64,000 nt of DNA, taken from positions 620,001 to 684,000 of the forward strand of contig NZ_JABRWH010000001.1 of NCBI RefSeq assembly GCF_013248975.1, written 5' to 3'. The first letter of the stretch is position 1. Each line of letters starts with the position of its first letter. The translations under genes and the position numbers were made by a program. Positions 21,472-31,939 of this stretch are shown here, piece after piece. The notes under the pieces are model-generated. The model was not told the DNA's origin, searched no databases, and worked only from the letters and a program-made list of their open reading frames with translations. This DNA is from Neobacillus endophyticus. GTDB taxonomy: Bacteria; Bacillota; Bacilli; Bacillales; Cytobacillaceae.

Positions 21472-21729
21472 TTAGTGCTCGTTCTGAACAAATTCACTTA
21501 ATGTTTGGATAGCGCTTTCCTCATCGCTGCCATCGGCAACAATATTGATGACAACACCTGTTCCAACAGCAAGGCTCATTAACCCCATAATGCTTTTCGC
21601 ATTTACTTTCTTTCCATCCTTTTCAAGAAAAATATCCGATGAAAACCGATTAGCCTCCTGAACAAACAGGGCAGCCGGACGTGCCTGAAGACCTGTTTTT
21701 AATTTTACTTCTACTTCTTTTACCAACAT
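21472..21729 (-). CDS. crh: Catabolite repression HPr-like protein Crh
   Basis: This 85-residue HPr homologue keeps the regulatory Ser46 (NAKSIMGLMSL) but has Gln15 in place of the PTS phosphohistidine (LKTGLQARPAA). That is the hallmark of Crh rather than HPr. It cannot carry PTS phosphate. When phosphorylated on Ser46 by HPr kinase (hprK, 37.6 kb in this window) it acts as a corepressor of CcpA. It is the last gene of the whiA-yvcK-rapZ group, as in B. subtilis. Confidence 0.97.
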   Translation of the reverse strand: MLVKEVEVKLKTGLQARPAALFVQEANRFSSDIFLEKDGKKVNAKSIMGLMSLAVGTGVVINIVADGSDEESAIQTLSEFVQNEH

Positions 21730-21783
21730 GTTATATTCCTCCTCGTTTTGACTTTCTATCTTTTTTTAATATTGACTATTTCA

Positions 21784-22725
21784 TTAGGGTGTTTCCCCAG
21801 AACGGAGTTTCTCGGCTATTTCATCAATTTTTCGCAAGCGGTGATTGATGCCTGATTTGCTGATGGCACCACCTGAGACCATTTCCCCCAGTTCTTTAAG
21901 GGTCACATCAGGATAATTTAGGCGAAGTTCTGCAATCTCCCTCAGTTTTTCAGGCAAAACTTGCAGCCCGACAGATTGGTCGATATAACGGATATTCTCG
22001 ACCTGTCTAATTGATGCACCAATTGTTTTATTCAAATTGGCTGTTTCACAATTCACCAGACGGTTGACGGAATTACGCATATCGCGGACAATCCTGACAT
22101 CCTCGAAACGAAGCATGGCATTATGGGCACCAATCACAATTAAAAACTCAGTAATTTTCTCAGCTTCTTTTAAATACGTAATATAGCCTTTTTTACGTTC
22201 TAACGTCTTGCTGTTCAGACCAAATGTATTCATTAACTCACACAATGAATCATTATGTTCTTTGTAAAGTGAAAAAATCTCCAGATGATAGGATGAGGTT
22301 TCAGGGTTGTTAACCGAGCCTCCTGCCAAAAAAGCACCGCGAAGATAAGAACGCTTACAACATTTCTTTTTGACTAAATCAGATGAAATATCATGGGTAA
22401 AGGTAAATCCTTCCCCAAGAATCTTCGTATCCTCTAGAATTTCTTTTGCCTGTTCTGCCAGCCTAACAATGTAGACATTATTTTTTTTCAGCCTCATTTT
22501 CTTACGGACTAAAAGCTCTACTTGTACTTGATAGCTCATTTTGATTAATGAGTATATTCTTCTGGCAATTGCTGCATTTTCAGTTTGAATGTCGACAACT
22601 AATCCCCGATTTGAAAAGGAAAGGGAACCATTCATGCGGATGAGAGCTGACAGTTCCGCACGAACACAGCAGGCTTTCACTTCCAAGTTCGTTAATTCCT
22701 TCTTTGTTTCCGAAGCGAAAGACAT
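21784..22725 (-). CDS. whiA: WhiA, LAGLIDADG-like DNA-binding protein
   Basis: The 313-residue protein is the usual length. The N-terminal two thirds form a degenerate LAGLIDADG homing-endonuclease fold ([22 protein letters not shown] contains the core as [12 protein letters not shown]), and the C-terminal part holds a helix-turn-helix, [20 protein letters not shown]. In firmicutes it affects cell division and chromosome segregation; it is a sporulation regulator in actinobacteria. It lies in the conserved rapZ-yvcK-whiA-crh order. ATG 22725 has GAGGGAATG context. No endonuclease activity is expected. Confidence 0.96.
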   Translation of the reverse strand: MSFASETKKELTNLEVKACCVRAELSALIRMNGSLSFSNRGLVVDIQTENAAIARRIYSLIKMSYQVQVELLVRKKMRLKKNNVYIVRLAEQAKEILEDTKILGEGFTFTHDISSDLVKKKCCKRSYLRGAFLAGGSVNNPETSSYHLEIFSLYKEHNDSLCELMNTFGLNSKTLERKKGYITYLKEAEKITEFLIVIGAHNAMLRFEDVRIVRDMRNSVNRLVNCETANLNKTIGASIRQVENIRYIDQSVGLQVLPEKLREIAELRLNYPDVTLKELGEMVSGGAISKSGINHRLRKIDEIAEKLRSGETP

Positions 22726-22813
22726 TCCCTCACCCCCTTATGCCTAAAGGCTAAGTCTATTGTAATTTTTAAAAGTGTATTATGGAGCTTTATAATAGAA
22801 TTTTCTAAATGAT

Positions 22814-23797
22814 TTACGCTTCATACCGCTTATTAGTTTCAGCAATCAGCAAATTATATAAAATTTTTGCCACCTTTTTTGGATCATGCCTTAATGCTCC
22901 ATTTTCGAGATAAGCAATATCAGCATGCACAACATCAATACCGAGATCGGAAAGCTGCGGCATATCATATTGAACTGGATGTGCGAGTTCTTCATTATAA
23001 CGAAGCTGTACATCCTGAGGGACCTCCACATTATTGACCAAAATCGTGTTGATAAATGCACAGCTCATATGATCGTAAATGGCTCTAACATGGTCGCTGG
23101 CGGAAAAGCCATTCGTTTCCCCTGCCTGTGTCATTAAATTGCAAATATACACCTTTTTTGCTTGCGTGCGGCATACTTCATCCCCTAAACGCGGTACGAG
23201 AAGATTTGGCAAAATACTGGTGTATAGACTGCCCGGCCCAATAATGATTAAATCGGCTTGGCGGATCGCTTGAATCGTTTCCGGCAATGGACGAATATTG
23301 TTTGGGGTTAAAAATACCTTTTTAATCCTTTTCCCAGAATAAGGGATCTTAGATTCACCGGACACAATGGTACCATCTTCCATTTCTGCGTTCAACACAA
23401 CACTTTGATTGGCAGCAGGCAATACTTTTCCCCGTACGTTCAGGACTTTGCTCATTTCTTGTATAGCGTGGACAAAATTCCCAGTAATAGAGGTCATAGC
23501 CGCTAAAATTAAATTTCCCAGTGAATGCCCTGAAAGCTCATTAGATGTATTAAAGCGGTGCTGAAACATTTCCTCTACCAGCGGCTCCACATCTGATAAA
23601 GCCGCCAGCACATTACGAATATCACCAGGAGGTGGAATGTGCATATCCTCACGAATTCTGCCGGAGCTGCCGCCGTCATCGGCAACTGTCACAATCGCAG
23701 TGATATCTACGGGATATTGTTTGAGGCCGCGCAACAATACCGGCAGCCCTGTTCCCCCGCCGATGACGACTATTCGTGGCTGTCCAATCTCTCTCAT
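22814..23797 (-). CDS. yvcK: YvcK/MgfK family protein (gluconeogenesis and cell-shape factor)
   Basis: The 327-residue protein belongs to the CofD/YvcK family with a Rossmann-like fold. The nucleotide-sugar binding motif [14 protein letters not shown] lies at about residues 13-26, followed by [12 protein letters not shown] and the helix NLILAAM. In B. subtilis YvcK binds UDP-sugars, is needed for growth on gluconeogenic substrates and helps localise PBP1. Its ATG overlaps the rapZ stop by four bases, showing translational coupling; whiA follows after 88 bases. Confidence 0.95.
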   Translation of the reverse strand: MREIGQPRIVVIGGGTGLPVLLRGLKQYPVDITAIVTVADDGGSSGRIREDMHIPPPGDIRNVLAALSDVEPLVEEMFQHRFNTSNELSGHSLGNLILAAMTSITGNFVHAIQEMSKVLNVRGKVLPAANQSVVLNAEMEDGTIVSGESKIPYSGKRIKKVFLTPNNIRPLPETIQAIRQADLIIIGPGSLYTSILPNLLVPRLGDEVCRTQAKKVYICNLMTQAGETNGFSASDHVRAIYDHMSCAFINTILVNNVEVPQDVQLRYNEELAHPVQYDMPQLSDLGIDVVHADIAYLENGALRHDPKKVAKILYNLLIAETNKRYEA

Positions 23798-24687
23798 GTT
23801 GTTTTATCCTTTCTCCTCTCAATGTCACGGTGAGATACGACTGTTTTGTAATCTTTCTGAAAGAATTGCCCAATGTATTCCGCCAAGGCCACTGATCGGT
23901 GTTGTCCACCGGTACAGCCAATTGCAATGACAAGCTGCGCTTTTCCTTCTCTCTTATAATGCGGAAGCATAAAGGCGAGGAGATCCGTAACTTTTTCCAA
24001 AAATCTTTGTGTGTCATTCCATTTCAAAACATACGTTGAAACCTCATCATCCAAACCCGTTTTTGGGCGCATATGATCTATATAATGAGGATTAGGCAGG
24101 AAACGCACATCAAAGACAAGATCGGCATCAATTGGAATTCCATGCTTAAAGCCAAATGACATGACATTGACAGTAAAAATTAATTGTTTATTCGCTGTAA
24201 ATTCTGTTAATATTTTCTCACGTAATTCACGTGGTTTCATCTGGGAAGTGTTGTAAACTAATTGTGCTCTTCCTTTTAACTCTTCTAGAAGTTCCCTCTC
24301 CAGTAAAATTCCTTCCAAAGGCGAACCATCTTTCGCCAGCGGATGGGAACGCCTTGTTTCTTTATATCGGCGAACTAGTGTTGAATCTTCTGCATCTAAA
24401 AATAAAATTTGTGGTGTTACCCACGATGTTTCAGCTAACTCATCTAATGCCTTGAAGAGATGATCAAAAAATTCTCGGCCGCGAAGGTCCATAACAAGTG
24501 CCACTTTATTCATTTTATTCCCTGATTCTTTCATGAGTTCAAGAAACTTCGGGAGTAATGTAGGAGGCAAATTGTCCACGCAAAAGAACCCCAAATCCTC
24601 GAAGCTTTGAATGGCAACTGTTTTCCCTGCACCGGACATTCCGGTAATAATAACCATTTGTGTTTCGCTTGTCGAACCGGTACTCAA
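23794..24687 (-). CDS. rapZ: RNase adapter/nucleotide-binding protein RapZ (YvcJ)
   Basis: This 297-residue P-loop protein has Walker A at GMSGAGKT (16-23), a Walker B-like VALVMDLRG, and the C-terminal domain with [14 protein letters not shown] that senses metabolites in the family. The start is a TTG at 24687 with GGAGGGAATAGAA upstream. In E. coli RapZ directs RNase E to the sRNA GlmZ; in B. subtilis YvcJ hydrolyses GTP and affects competence. It overlaps yvcK by four bases and follows the nudix gene by 42 bases. Confidence 0.95.
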   Translation of the reverse strand: MSTGSTSETQMVIITGMSGAGKTVAIQSFEDLGFFCVDNLPPTLLPKFLELMKESGNKMNKVALVMDLRGREFFDHLFKALDELAETSWVTPQILFLDAEDSTLVRRYKETRRSHPLAKDGSPLEGILLERELLEELKGRAQLVYNTSQMKPRELREKILTEFTANKQLIFTVNVMSFGFKHGIPIDADLVFDVRFLPNPHYIDHMRPKTGLDDEVSTYVLKWNDTQRFLEKVTDLLAFMLPHYKREGKAQLVIAIGCTGGQHRSVALAEYIGQFFQKDYKTVVSHRDIERRKDKTT

Positions 24688-24729
24688 TTCTATTCCCTCC
24701 TGATTTTACAATTATAAGTTTGAAATATA

Positions 24730-25188
24730 TTAACTCGGATCTAGACGGTAGCTGATAAGTTCAAAATCTTTTGTGTATGTAAATGTACCGTAGATAATTC
24801 CCTTTCCATGAATCATATAATCAATGATATGATGATCTCCTTCAGCCATCGGCAAGCTATTCATTTGGTCCACTTTATGCCATTCCAGCTTTCCTTCCTC
24901 ACATTCCTCGAGGCCTGCCCCATCAGAATCTGTGGCCAAAAAAGTAAACATCATCCACTCAGAAAGCAGCTGATCGCCTTCCTTCATAATCATAGTAAAA
25001 ATCCCTTTTAATTGCGGATTTTTCAAATAAATCCCTGTCTCTTCCCGATACTCTCTGATGCAAGAATCTCGAACCGACTCACCCGGCTCCATCTTTCCTC
25101 CAGGAGCAACCCACCAGCCGCGGCGCGGTTTCTGCAGCAACAAAACTTTATCATCCCTGATTAACACACAATTCGTAACCCGCTGCAA
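24730..25188 (-). CDS. yvcI: Nudix hydrolase (YvcI-like, MutT family)
   Basis: Nudix domain of 152 residues. The Nudix box is GGKMEPGESVRDSCIREYREETGI, seen as G-x5-E-x7-REYREETG, at about residues 32-54. It hydrolyses a nucleoside-diphosphate-linked substrate; in this operon the substrate is not settled. The frame stays open to 25236, but the best promoter's TATAAT covers that ATG. I therefore place the start at TTG 25188 (MQRVTNCVLI), with AGAGGG eight bases upstream, matching the B. subtilis N-terminus. It heads the nudix-rapZ-yvcK-whiA-crh operon. Confidence 0.88.
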   Translation of the reverse strand: MQRVTNCVLIRDDKVLLLQKPRRGWWVAPGGKMEPGESVRDSCIREYREETGIYLKNPQLKGIFTMIMKEGDQLLSEWMMFTFLATDSDGAGLEECEEGKLEWHKVDQMNSLPMAEGDHHIIDYMIHGKGIIYGTFTYTKDFELISYRLDPS

Positions 25189-25234
25189 TATTCTCACCCT
25201 CTTTAAAAGCGCAGGCGCCTTTTTCATTCTTTTC

Positions 25235-25263
25235 ATTATACTATTTTTGGGACAACGTCACAA
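25235..25263 (-). promoter_or_regulatory. Promoter of the nudix-rapZ-yvcK-whiA-crh operon
   Basis: Minus strand: TTGTGA (25263-25258), 17-base spacer, perfect TATAAT (25240-25235). The -10 box overlaps an upstream in-frame ATG, which argues that translation starts further down. Confidence 0.6.
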
Positions 25264-25283
25264 TGAATACAAGTTTCATATTC

Positions 25284-25296
25284 GGTGTCAGGCACC
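25284..25296. repeat. Dispersed palindrome GGTGTCAGGCACC, copy 2
   Basis: Identical to copy 1 at 16436. It lies 20 bases upstream of the nudix promoter, in the gap to trxB. Confidence 0.75.
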
Positions 25297-25354
25297 ATTT
25301 CCCTCTTTTTTGGAAATTAGTATCTGACACTCATCTGAACGTTTTATTTTTAAG

Positions 25355-25387
25355 CAAAAAAAACGCAGGCTTGGATGATGCCTGCGC
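25355..25387 (-). terminator. Terminator downstream of trxB
   Basis: CGCAGGC / GCCTGCG with a 9-base loop; on the minus strand followed by TTTTTTTTGC. It lies about 140 bases past the trxB stop. That stretch holds nothing else I can recognise. Confidence 0.88.
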
Positions 25388-25525
25388 GGAAAAAGGTATA
25401 TATTTTAAAGGGGGTCAATTTCTCTTATCATACCCCAATTTTATTTCACTACTGTTACAGTAGAATTAAAACGGTATTACTTTTTTCTAGTGTAGCTGGG
25501 TACTCAACTGGTGGCTATGAGAAGA

Positions 25526-26524
<999 letters not shown>

Positions 26525-26555
26525 TCATTAAACTTAAGGCAGCGTAAAAAACTAA

Positions 26556-26585
26556 CTTATACGAATAAAATGGATATACTGGCAA
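26556..26585 (-). promoter_or_regulatory. Candidate promoter of trxB
   Basis: Minus strand: TTGCCA (26585-26580), 18-base spacer, TATAAG (26561-26556). In B. subtilis trxB is also under Spx control; no Spx element is evident to me here. Confidence 0.5.
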
Positions 26586-26596
26586 GTCATTTCTTA

Positions 26597-26640
26597 CAAA
26601 AAAATACGATTAAGTATATCATTCCCTACTTAATCGTATT
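26597..26640 (-). terminator. Terminator of the TPR-protein gene
   Basis: Perfect 14-bp stem AATACGATTAAGTA / TACTTAATCGTATT with a 10-base loop; on the minus strand followed by TTTTTTGTAAG. Confidence 0.85.
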
Positions 26641-26689
26641 AAACAATCGAAATATAGTCCATATAAATGCTCATTTTTAGCGTTGATAT

Positions 26690-28183
26690 TTAATCCAACA
26701 GCTCTTTTACGCACTTTACATATTTGCCGATAGTTGCAGCAGAGATTTCATAGCGACTGGCAATCTCCTGCTGTGATACTTTTTCACCGCGTAGTTTATG
26801 CCATACATATTCTACCGCCCCGGCCCAGGCATGTTTATTTTTCAGCATATCGCCCTTCTCAGACAATGCCGCAAACACCGTAAACCACATCAAATATAAT
26901 CCTGCCTCGACCGTACCGATCGGCTGATGGGTTTGATAAAAAAGTTCAGCGATTTCGTGAGCATCCGCCGTATGCGACATTCTTCCAGAGCGGATAAACG
27001 AAATATATTCCTTTTCCAAACTGGTAAACCTTTGATTTTGAAACAACTTTTTAGAAGTAAGAATTTCATCTTTTTTGCTGGAGATCGCAGCAAGAAAAAT
27101 GGCAAACAGGCGCTCTTCAATATAATCACTTTCCAACTTTTGAAGAATCGAAGTTGCCTGATTTTCAAAGCCATCGACCGGAGATAGCTCTTTATTCCAT
27201 GGTTCATTGCCTTCTTTATCCGGATTAAATTCCAGCACCTTTTTCCAAATATTCCTGGCGAAATTTTCGTTGCCGGTGAAATAAGCTGCATAAGAAAGCC
27301 AATAATAAAATAAACCGTCACCGTAATAACCGTTTTTATATAATTTTTTCAACCAGTAATAAGCAAGCCCATACTCACCCACTAATGCATAGGAAATACC
27401 CAACTTAAATTGATGCTCACTTAATAATGGCTGAATTTTTTGTAGTGATTCAAGAATTTGTTGAGCAAACTTCAAGTGGCCTTGATAATGAGCAAAAATC
27501 ATTTTGTTGCATAACGCATGGATATTTCCATGATTCCGCTCCAATACTTCATCTAAAATGGTCTCAGCCTGTTCTGTTTGGCCTAAATAGAAGTAAGCAA
27601 GTGCCAAATTGTTGTAAGCAGACCAGTATTCCGGATATTCCTCAACCACTTCCTTCAACAGCTCGATCGCTTTTGGAATGTAACCTGAGTCAAGGAGATC
27701 ACGCGCCTGTTCATGCTTAACTATTAAATCATCCTGCTGATAAAGTTCATCCTCAGGCTCCTCATATTCAAAGGAAAGAAGTTCCAGCAATTCTTCGGCA
27801 TCATCTGCAAAATCACCAGCTTCATCTAGCTGCAAGTAAAGCTTGGCATGATGATAGGCATCTTTAAAAAACCCTAAATGGGCATAATTATTTGCTAAAA
27901 AGTAGTGGCACTCCACTAAATCAGGATCCAATTCTTCAAGGATGAGATGCAGAAGACGGTTGGAATTTTCAAATTCGCCAAGTTCCGTTGACACAATCGA
28001 CAACTGACAAGCAATCATCGGTTCACCTGGCTCCAGCTGCAAAGCCCTGTCAAGATATTTCTTTGCTTTTAAAAAATCACGTCGATGATAGGCCTTCAAA
28101 CCTTTTTTGAAATAATATTCCCCCGTAGGAACAAACGAAATGATTTTTCCTTTTTGAATTCTTGCTTTTGCGTCTTTAACCAT
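26690..28183 (-). CDS. TPR-repeat protein (YvcD-like)
   Basis: The protein has 497 residues from ATG 28183, chosen because GGAGGGCTTA precedes it; the open frame extends 14 residues upstream. It contains tandem tetratricopeptide repeats between about residues 20 and 290, for example GEYYFKKGLKAYHRRDFLKA, WSAYNNLALAYFYLGQTEQA and FKLGISYALVGEYGLAYYWL. The C-terminus ends in a helix-turn-helix-like segment, SQQEIASRYEISAATIGKYV. TPRs mediate protein contacts; the HTH suggests DNA or RNA contact, but no target is known. It lies between hisI and trxB as yvcD does in B. subtilis. Confidence 0.88.
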   Translation of the reverse strand: MVKDAKARIQKGKIISFVPTGEYYFKKGLKAYHRRDFLKAKKYLDRALQLEPGEPMIACQLSIVSTELGEFENSNRLLHLILEELDPDLVECHYFLANNYAHLGFFKDAYHHAKLYLQLDEAGDFADDAEELLELLSFEYEEPEDELYQQDDLIVKHEQARDLLDSGYIPKAIELLKEVVEEYPEYWSAYNNLALAYFYLGQTEQAETILDEVLERNHGNIHALCNKMIFAHYQGHLKFAQQILESLQKIQPLLSEHQFKLGISYALVGEYGLAYYWLKKLYKNGYYGDGLFYYWLSYAAYFTGNENFARNIWKKVLEFNPDKEGNEPWNKELSPVDGFENQATSILQKLESDYIEERLFAIFLAAISSKKDEILTSKKLFQNQRFTSLEKEYISFIRSGRMSHTADAHEIAELFYQTHQPIGTVEAGLYLMWFTVFAALSEKGDMLKNKHAWAGAVEYVWHKLRGEKVSQQEIASRYEISAATIGKYVKCVKELLD

Positions 28184-28302
28184 TAAGCCCTCCATCATCC
28201 TTTCATAACTTATGTAGTATAACACAATTAGGACTTGTACTAAAAGAGGGAGGAAGTTGAAAAATCAGCAGGAAATTCCTGTTAACCAAGACGAAATGCC
28301 CA

Positions 28303-28333
28303 TAAAAAAACCGGTAAACTTTTTCTACCGGCT
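28303..28333 (-). terminator. Terminator of the his operon, overlapping the hisI stop
   Basis: AAGCCGGTAG / TTTACCGGTT stem followed on the minus strand by TTTTTTTATG. The hisI TAG (28325-28327) lies inside the first arm. Confidence 0.88.
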
Positions 28334-28948
28334 TTTGTGTCTTTCTTCTAAAGTTTTCAAAACTTCTTTAAATGGCAATCCTTGTTCGACCAACAATACT
28401 TGCAGATGATAAAGCAAATCGGCTGCTTCCCACTTCAGTTCTTCCTGATTACGATTTTTTGCAGCGATAATTACCTCTGCAGCTTCTTCGCCGACCTTTT
28501 TCAGAATTTTATCTACACCTTTTTCAAATAAGTAAGTAGTATAAGCCCCTTCCGGACGTTCCCGTTCACGTTCAACAATTACCTTTTCAAGCGTTTGGAG
28601 AATTTGATAGTCCGCCAATGTCAGAGTTCGTTCTATCGGACCTTCTGAAAAGCAACTGACAGCTCCGGTGTGGCAGGCAGGACCTTTTGGTTGAACCGCG
28701 ACAAGAAGTGCATCCTGATCGCAATCATATTTGATGCTGACCACAGCTTGTGTATTTCCACTGGTTGCCCCCTTATGCCACAATTCTTGACGGGAACGGC
28801 TGTAAAACCAGGTTTCCCCGGATTCCAGTGTTTTTTCAAGCGACTCCTTGTTCATATAGGCCAATGTTAAAACTTCCAATGTATCTGCATCCTGAATGAT
28901 GGCTGGAACAAGCCCTTTTTCATCAAAACGGATCTCTTCAGTAATCAT
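28325..28948 (-). CDS. hisI: Bifunctional phosphoribosyl-AMP cyclohydrolase / phosphoribosyl-ATP pyrophosphatase
   Basis: This 207-residue fusion enzyme carries out steps 2 and 3 of histidine synthesis. The N-terminal HisI domain (1-105) has the zinc and metal residues in [12 protein letters not shown] and [12 protein letters not shown]. The C-terminal HisE domain (about 115-207) is an all-helical pyrophosphohydrolase with [13 protein letters not shown] and [13 protein letters not shown]. It overlaps hisF by four bases. It is the last gene of the operon; the transcription terminator starts inside its last codons. Confidence 0.97.
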   Translation of the reverse strand: MITEEIRFDEKGLVPAIIQDADTLEVLTLAYMNKESLEKTLESGETWFYSRSRQELWHKGATSGNTQAVVSIKYDCDQDALLVAVQPKGPACHTGAVSCFSEGPIERTLTLADYQILQTLEKVIVERERERPEGAYTTYLFEKGVDKILKKVGEEAAEVIIAAKNRNQEELKWEAADLLYHLQVLLVEQGLPFKEVLKTLEERHKSR

Positions 28949-29706
28949 CTGACTGTCACTCCTTTTAGGCGTAGATTATTCTTAACTTCAAGGACTGAGG
29001 TTTCTTGATAGTGAAATATGGAGGCCGCCAACGCTGCATCCGCTTTTCCTGCTTCAAAAGCTTCTGCAAAGTGTTCTGCATTTCCTGCGCCGCCAGAGGC
29101 AATGACTGGTATCGAAACCGACTCACTGACTGCCTTGGTTAAGGCAAGGTCAAAACCATTTTTCTCACCATCACAATCCATGCTGGTTAGTAAAATTTCA
29201 CCGGCGCCCAGCTTCGCTGCTTCACGTGCCCAATCCAAAACTTTCTTATCAACAGGCGTTCTGCCGCCATGTGTATAGACACGCCATGTTCCTAATTCTT
29301 TGTCAAATTTTGCATCGATCGCGACAACAATACACTGGGAGCCAAAATATCCAGCTCCTTCTCTGATCAATTCGGGATTTTGGACCGCAGCTGTATTAAG
29401 CGACACTTTATCTGCTCCGGCACGAAGAATTTTTTTCATATCGTCTAATGAATTGATGCCGCCGCCAACAGTAAACGGAATGGCCAGTTCGGAGGCAACT
29501 GCTTTTACCACCTCGACCATTGTCTTTCTGCCTTCTACTGAAGCAGAGATATCAAGAAAGACAAGCTCATCTGCTCCTTGTTCATCGTAAACCCGTGCCA
29601 ATTCAACTGGGTCGCCGGCATCACGCAGTTGGACGAATTGAATCCCTTTAACCACCCGGCCGTCCTTCACATCAAGGCAGGGAATGATTCGTTTTGTCAG
29701 TGTCAT
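28945..29706 (-). CDS. hisF: Imidazole glycerol phosphate synthase, cyclase subunit HisF
   Basis: This 253-residue (beta/alpha)8 barrel uses ammonia from HisH to turn PRFAR into imidazole glycerol phosphate and AICAR. Asp12 in [15 protein letters not shown] and the second catalytic Asp in VVAIDAKFD are present, as are the phosphate-binding GGGINSLDD and ASGGAGN loops. It works as a heterodimer with HisH, encoded two genes upstream. It lies 15 bases after hisA and overlaps hisI by four bases. Confidence 0.98.
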   Translation of the reverse strand: MTLTKRIIPCLDVKDGRVVKGIQFVQLRDAGDPVELARVYDEQGADELVFLDISASVEGRKTMVEVVKAVASELAIPFTVGGGINSLDDMKKILRAGADKVSLNTAAVQNPELIREGAGYFGSQCIVVAIDAKFDKELGTWRVYTHGGRTPVDKKVLDWAREAAKLGAGEILLTSMDCDGEKNGFDLALTKAVSESVSIPVIASGGAGNAEHFAEAFEAGKADAALAASIFHYQETSVLEVKNNLRLKGVTVR

Positions 29707-29721
29707 TTGTTTCCCTCTCCC

Positions 29722-30459
29722 TTATATTTGCGCTCCGGCAGCTGCTGCCAATGCTTCCTTCAGTGTAAAGCGCTGCTCATACAGAGCCTTGCCGACAATG
29801 GCCCCGCTAATCCCTTTCTCTGCCGTTAAAGCCTGCAAATCAGCAATGCTGCTAACGCCACCAGAAGCGATGACATTTTTGCCCGTTACTTCAGCCATTT
29901 GGCATATTGCTCCAATATTTGGACCAGAAAGAGTGCCGTCAGTGGCAATATCGGTAAAAATAAAGGTTTGCGCTCCGGCATCTGCAAAACGCTTGCCAAG
30001 TTCTACTGCTTTCAGCTCCGATGTATCAAGCCAGCCATGTGTAGCAACATATCCATTTTTCGCATCAATTCCAACCGCAATCCGTTCGCCATATTTTTTG
30101 ATCATGTCTACGGCAAACTCTGGGTTAGAAACGGCAATGCTGCCAATAATGACGCGATCAACTCCATTTTCAAGATAATGGAGAATATCTTGTTCAGTGC
30201 GAATGCCCCCGCCTATTTGAATGTTGACGTTGGGCAGCTTAGCTGCTGCCTCAATAACAAATCGATCATTGACCCGTTTACCGTCCTTTGCACCATCCAG
30301 ATCGACCATATGAATCCACTCTGCACCAGCGGCAGCAAAGGTTTGCGCCATGTCGAACGGAGAATCTCCGTAAATAGTTTCCTTATTGTAATCTCCTTGA
30401 AGCAGGCGGACACATTTTCCACCCCGCATATCGATTGCCGGATAAATGGTAAAACTCAT
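29722..30459 (-). CDS. hisA: ProFAR isomerase HisA
   Basis: This 245-residue TIM barrel catalyses the Amadori rearrangement of ProFAR to PRFAR. The barrel shows internal two-fold similarity to HisF. Catalytic Asp10 is in [14 protein letters not shown] and the second in [13 protein letters not shown]. The phosphate loops are QIGGGIRTE and ASGGVSSI. The start overlaps the hisH stop by four bases, so translation is coupled. Confidence 0.98.
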   Translation of the reverse strand: MSFTIYPAIDMRGGKCVRLLQGDYNKETIYGDSPFDMAQTFAAAGAEWIHMVDLDGAKDGKRVNDRFVIEAAAKLPNVNIQIGGGIRTEQDILHYLENGVDRVIIGSIAVSNPEFAVDMIKKYGERIAVGIDAKNGYVATHGWLDTSELKAVELGKRFADAGAQTFIFTDIATDGTLSGPNIGAICQMAEVTGKNVIASGGVSSIADLQALTAEKGISGAIVGKALYEQRFTLKEALAAAAGAQI

Positions 30460-31082
30460 CGAATCGCCTTCCTTTCATCCGCTATTTGTAAAAAGTTTTG
30501 CAGAAGTGCCATTCCCAATTTGCTGCTTTTTTCCGGATGAAATTGCATCCCGAAAATATTATTTTGACCGACAACAGCAGACACTTGTTCATGGTAATCA
30601 GCTTTGGCAAGCAATACGTCTGATTGGGCCGCATCTACATAATAAGAATGGACGAAATAAACATAATCCTCTTGTAAGTTATTTAATAACGGCGATTCTT
30701 TCACGAACTCAAGTCGATTCCAGCCCATATGAGGAACCTTGTAGGAATCGCCGTCTTTTGTCAGGCCCGGGAAACGGCGGACACTGCCTGGCAGAAGGCC
30801 AAGACCTTTTGTTAAGCCATTTTCCTCACTGCTTTCAAACAATAGCTGCATTCCCAGACAGATGCCAAGCAACGGCTTTCCAGTAGCCGCAAATTCTTTA
30901 ATCGTCTTTACCGGGAGGCGTTCCATTGCATCGCGAAATGCTCCTACTCCTGGCAGTAGAAGTGCATCCGCTGCCAGCAATCGATCCTCATCCGCTGATA
31001 TGTAATAATCGGCGCCCAGCCGTTCCAGCGCCTTGCTGACACTGAACAAATTTCCCATTTCATAATCCACAATTCCGATCAC
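30456..31082 (-). CDS. hisH: Imidazole glycerol phosphate synthase, glutaminase subunit HisH
   Basis: This is a class I glutamine amidotransferase of about 208 residues that hydrolyses glutamine and channels ammonia to HisF. The nucleophile Cys lies in [13 protein letters not shown] and the His-Glu pair in [10 protein letters not shown]. The start is best placed at GTG 31082 ([10 protein letters not shown] as second residue onward) with AGGAGG 11 bases upstream; the GTG at 31094 sits inside that ribosome binding site. The spacer between the site and the start is a copy of the GGTGTCAGGCACC palindrome, and the upstream gap to hisB is unusually long (155 bases) for this operon. Confidence 0.95.
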   Translation of the reverse strand: MIGIVDYEMGNLFSVSKALERLGADYYISADEDRLLAADALLLPGVGAFRDAMERLPVKTIKEFAATGKPLLGICLGMQLLFESSEENGLTKGLGLLPGSVRRFPGLTKDGDSYKVPHMGWNRLEFVKESPLLNNLQEDYVYFVHSYYVDAAQSDVLLAKADYHEQVSAVVGQNNIFGMQFHPEKSSKLGMALLQNFLQIADERKAIR

Positions 31083-31095
31083 AGTGCCTGACACC
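31083..31095. repeat. Dispersed palindrome, copy 3, at the hisH ribosome binding site
   Basis: AGTGCCTGACACC on the plus strand differs from the other copies by one end base. It overlaps the last two bases of the hisH AGGAGG and fills the space to the GTG start. Confidence 0.65.
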
Positions 31096-31237
31096 TCCTA
31101 ATCTTCCAATTTATTTTTTTATCGTTAGTTGACCATTAGAAACGTTTTTCTGCTTCACGAATACCTTGAACTGCTTCCTTATTTTTGCTTTTTCTGGCTT
31201 TATAACTAAACAGGAACTCAGAATTCCTATCCCTCGC

Positions 31238-31825
31238 CTACAGCATACCTTTCGTGGAAGGCACTCCTTTGATCCGCGGATCAATGGTTGTCGCTTCGTC
31301 AAGTGCTCGGGCTAACGCTTTGAATACTGCTTCGATCATATGATGAGTATTTTTTCCGTAATGAACGATGACATGCAGGTTCATTCTCGCTTCCAAAGCA
31401 AGCTTCCAAAGAAATTCATGGACCAATTCGGTATCAAACGTGCCGACCTTTTGCTGTGGAAACTCTGCTCTCATTTCAAGATGCGGACGATTGCTGAGGT
31501 CGACTACAACTTGAGCCAGTGCTTCATCCATCGGGACAAAGGCGTTTCCGTAACGTTTAATGCCTCGCTTGTCGCCAAGGGCTTCACGCAATGCCTGTCC
31601 CAGGCAAATGCCAATGTCTTCGGTTGTATGGTGATCATCCACTTCAATATCCCCTTTGGCATTTACCGATAGATTGAATTGGCCGTGTTTCGTGAACAAA
31701 TCTAGCATATGTTCAAGAAACGGCACACCTGTTTCCAGATCGGCGCGACCTTCTCCATCAATTTCCAATGAAAGCTGAATGTTCGTTTCATTTGTTTTCC
31801 GTTCTATATGTGCTGACCTTTCCAT
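31238..31825 (-). CDS. hisB: Imidazoleglycerol-phosphate dehydratase
   Basis: This 195-residue manganese enzyme is the monofunctional HisB type, without the phosphatase fused in E. coli. It dehydrates imidazole glycerol phosphate. The paired metal motifs are present: the first as [12 protein letters not shown] and [11 protein letters not shown], the second as DLSNRPHL and [15 protein letters not shown] with [20 protein letters not shown] lies upstream of ATG 31825. It follows hisD after 114 bases, a gap in which I see no gene. Confidence 0.97.
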   Translation of the reverse strand: MERSAHIERKTNETNIQLSLEIDGEGRADLETGVPFLEHMLDLFTKHGQFNLSVNAKGDIEVDDHHTTEDIGICLGQALREALGDKRGIKRYGNAFVPMDEALAQVVVDLSNRPHLEMRAEFPQQKVGTFDTELVHEFLWKLALEARMNLHVIVHYGKNTHHMIEAVFKALARALDEATTIDPRIKGVPSTKGML

Positions 31826-31939
31826 GAGCGATGGGCCTCCTTAATATTTACTGACTCGCATTTAGTTTGGCTGATAGGCTCCGTAAATTCGCCGATAAAT
31901 CAATCAGATTCTCGGCTGGGTCGAAGATACGTATATAAA

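Noticed and set aside
29899..30540. 213-residue plus-strand frame across hisA and hisH
   Set aside because: A shadow frame opposite well-conserved his genes, with no start signal.
31111..31302. 63-residue frame between hisH and hisB
   Set aside because: It overlaps the hisB 3' end in another frame and has no ribosome binding site or similarity.
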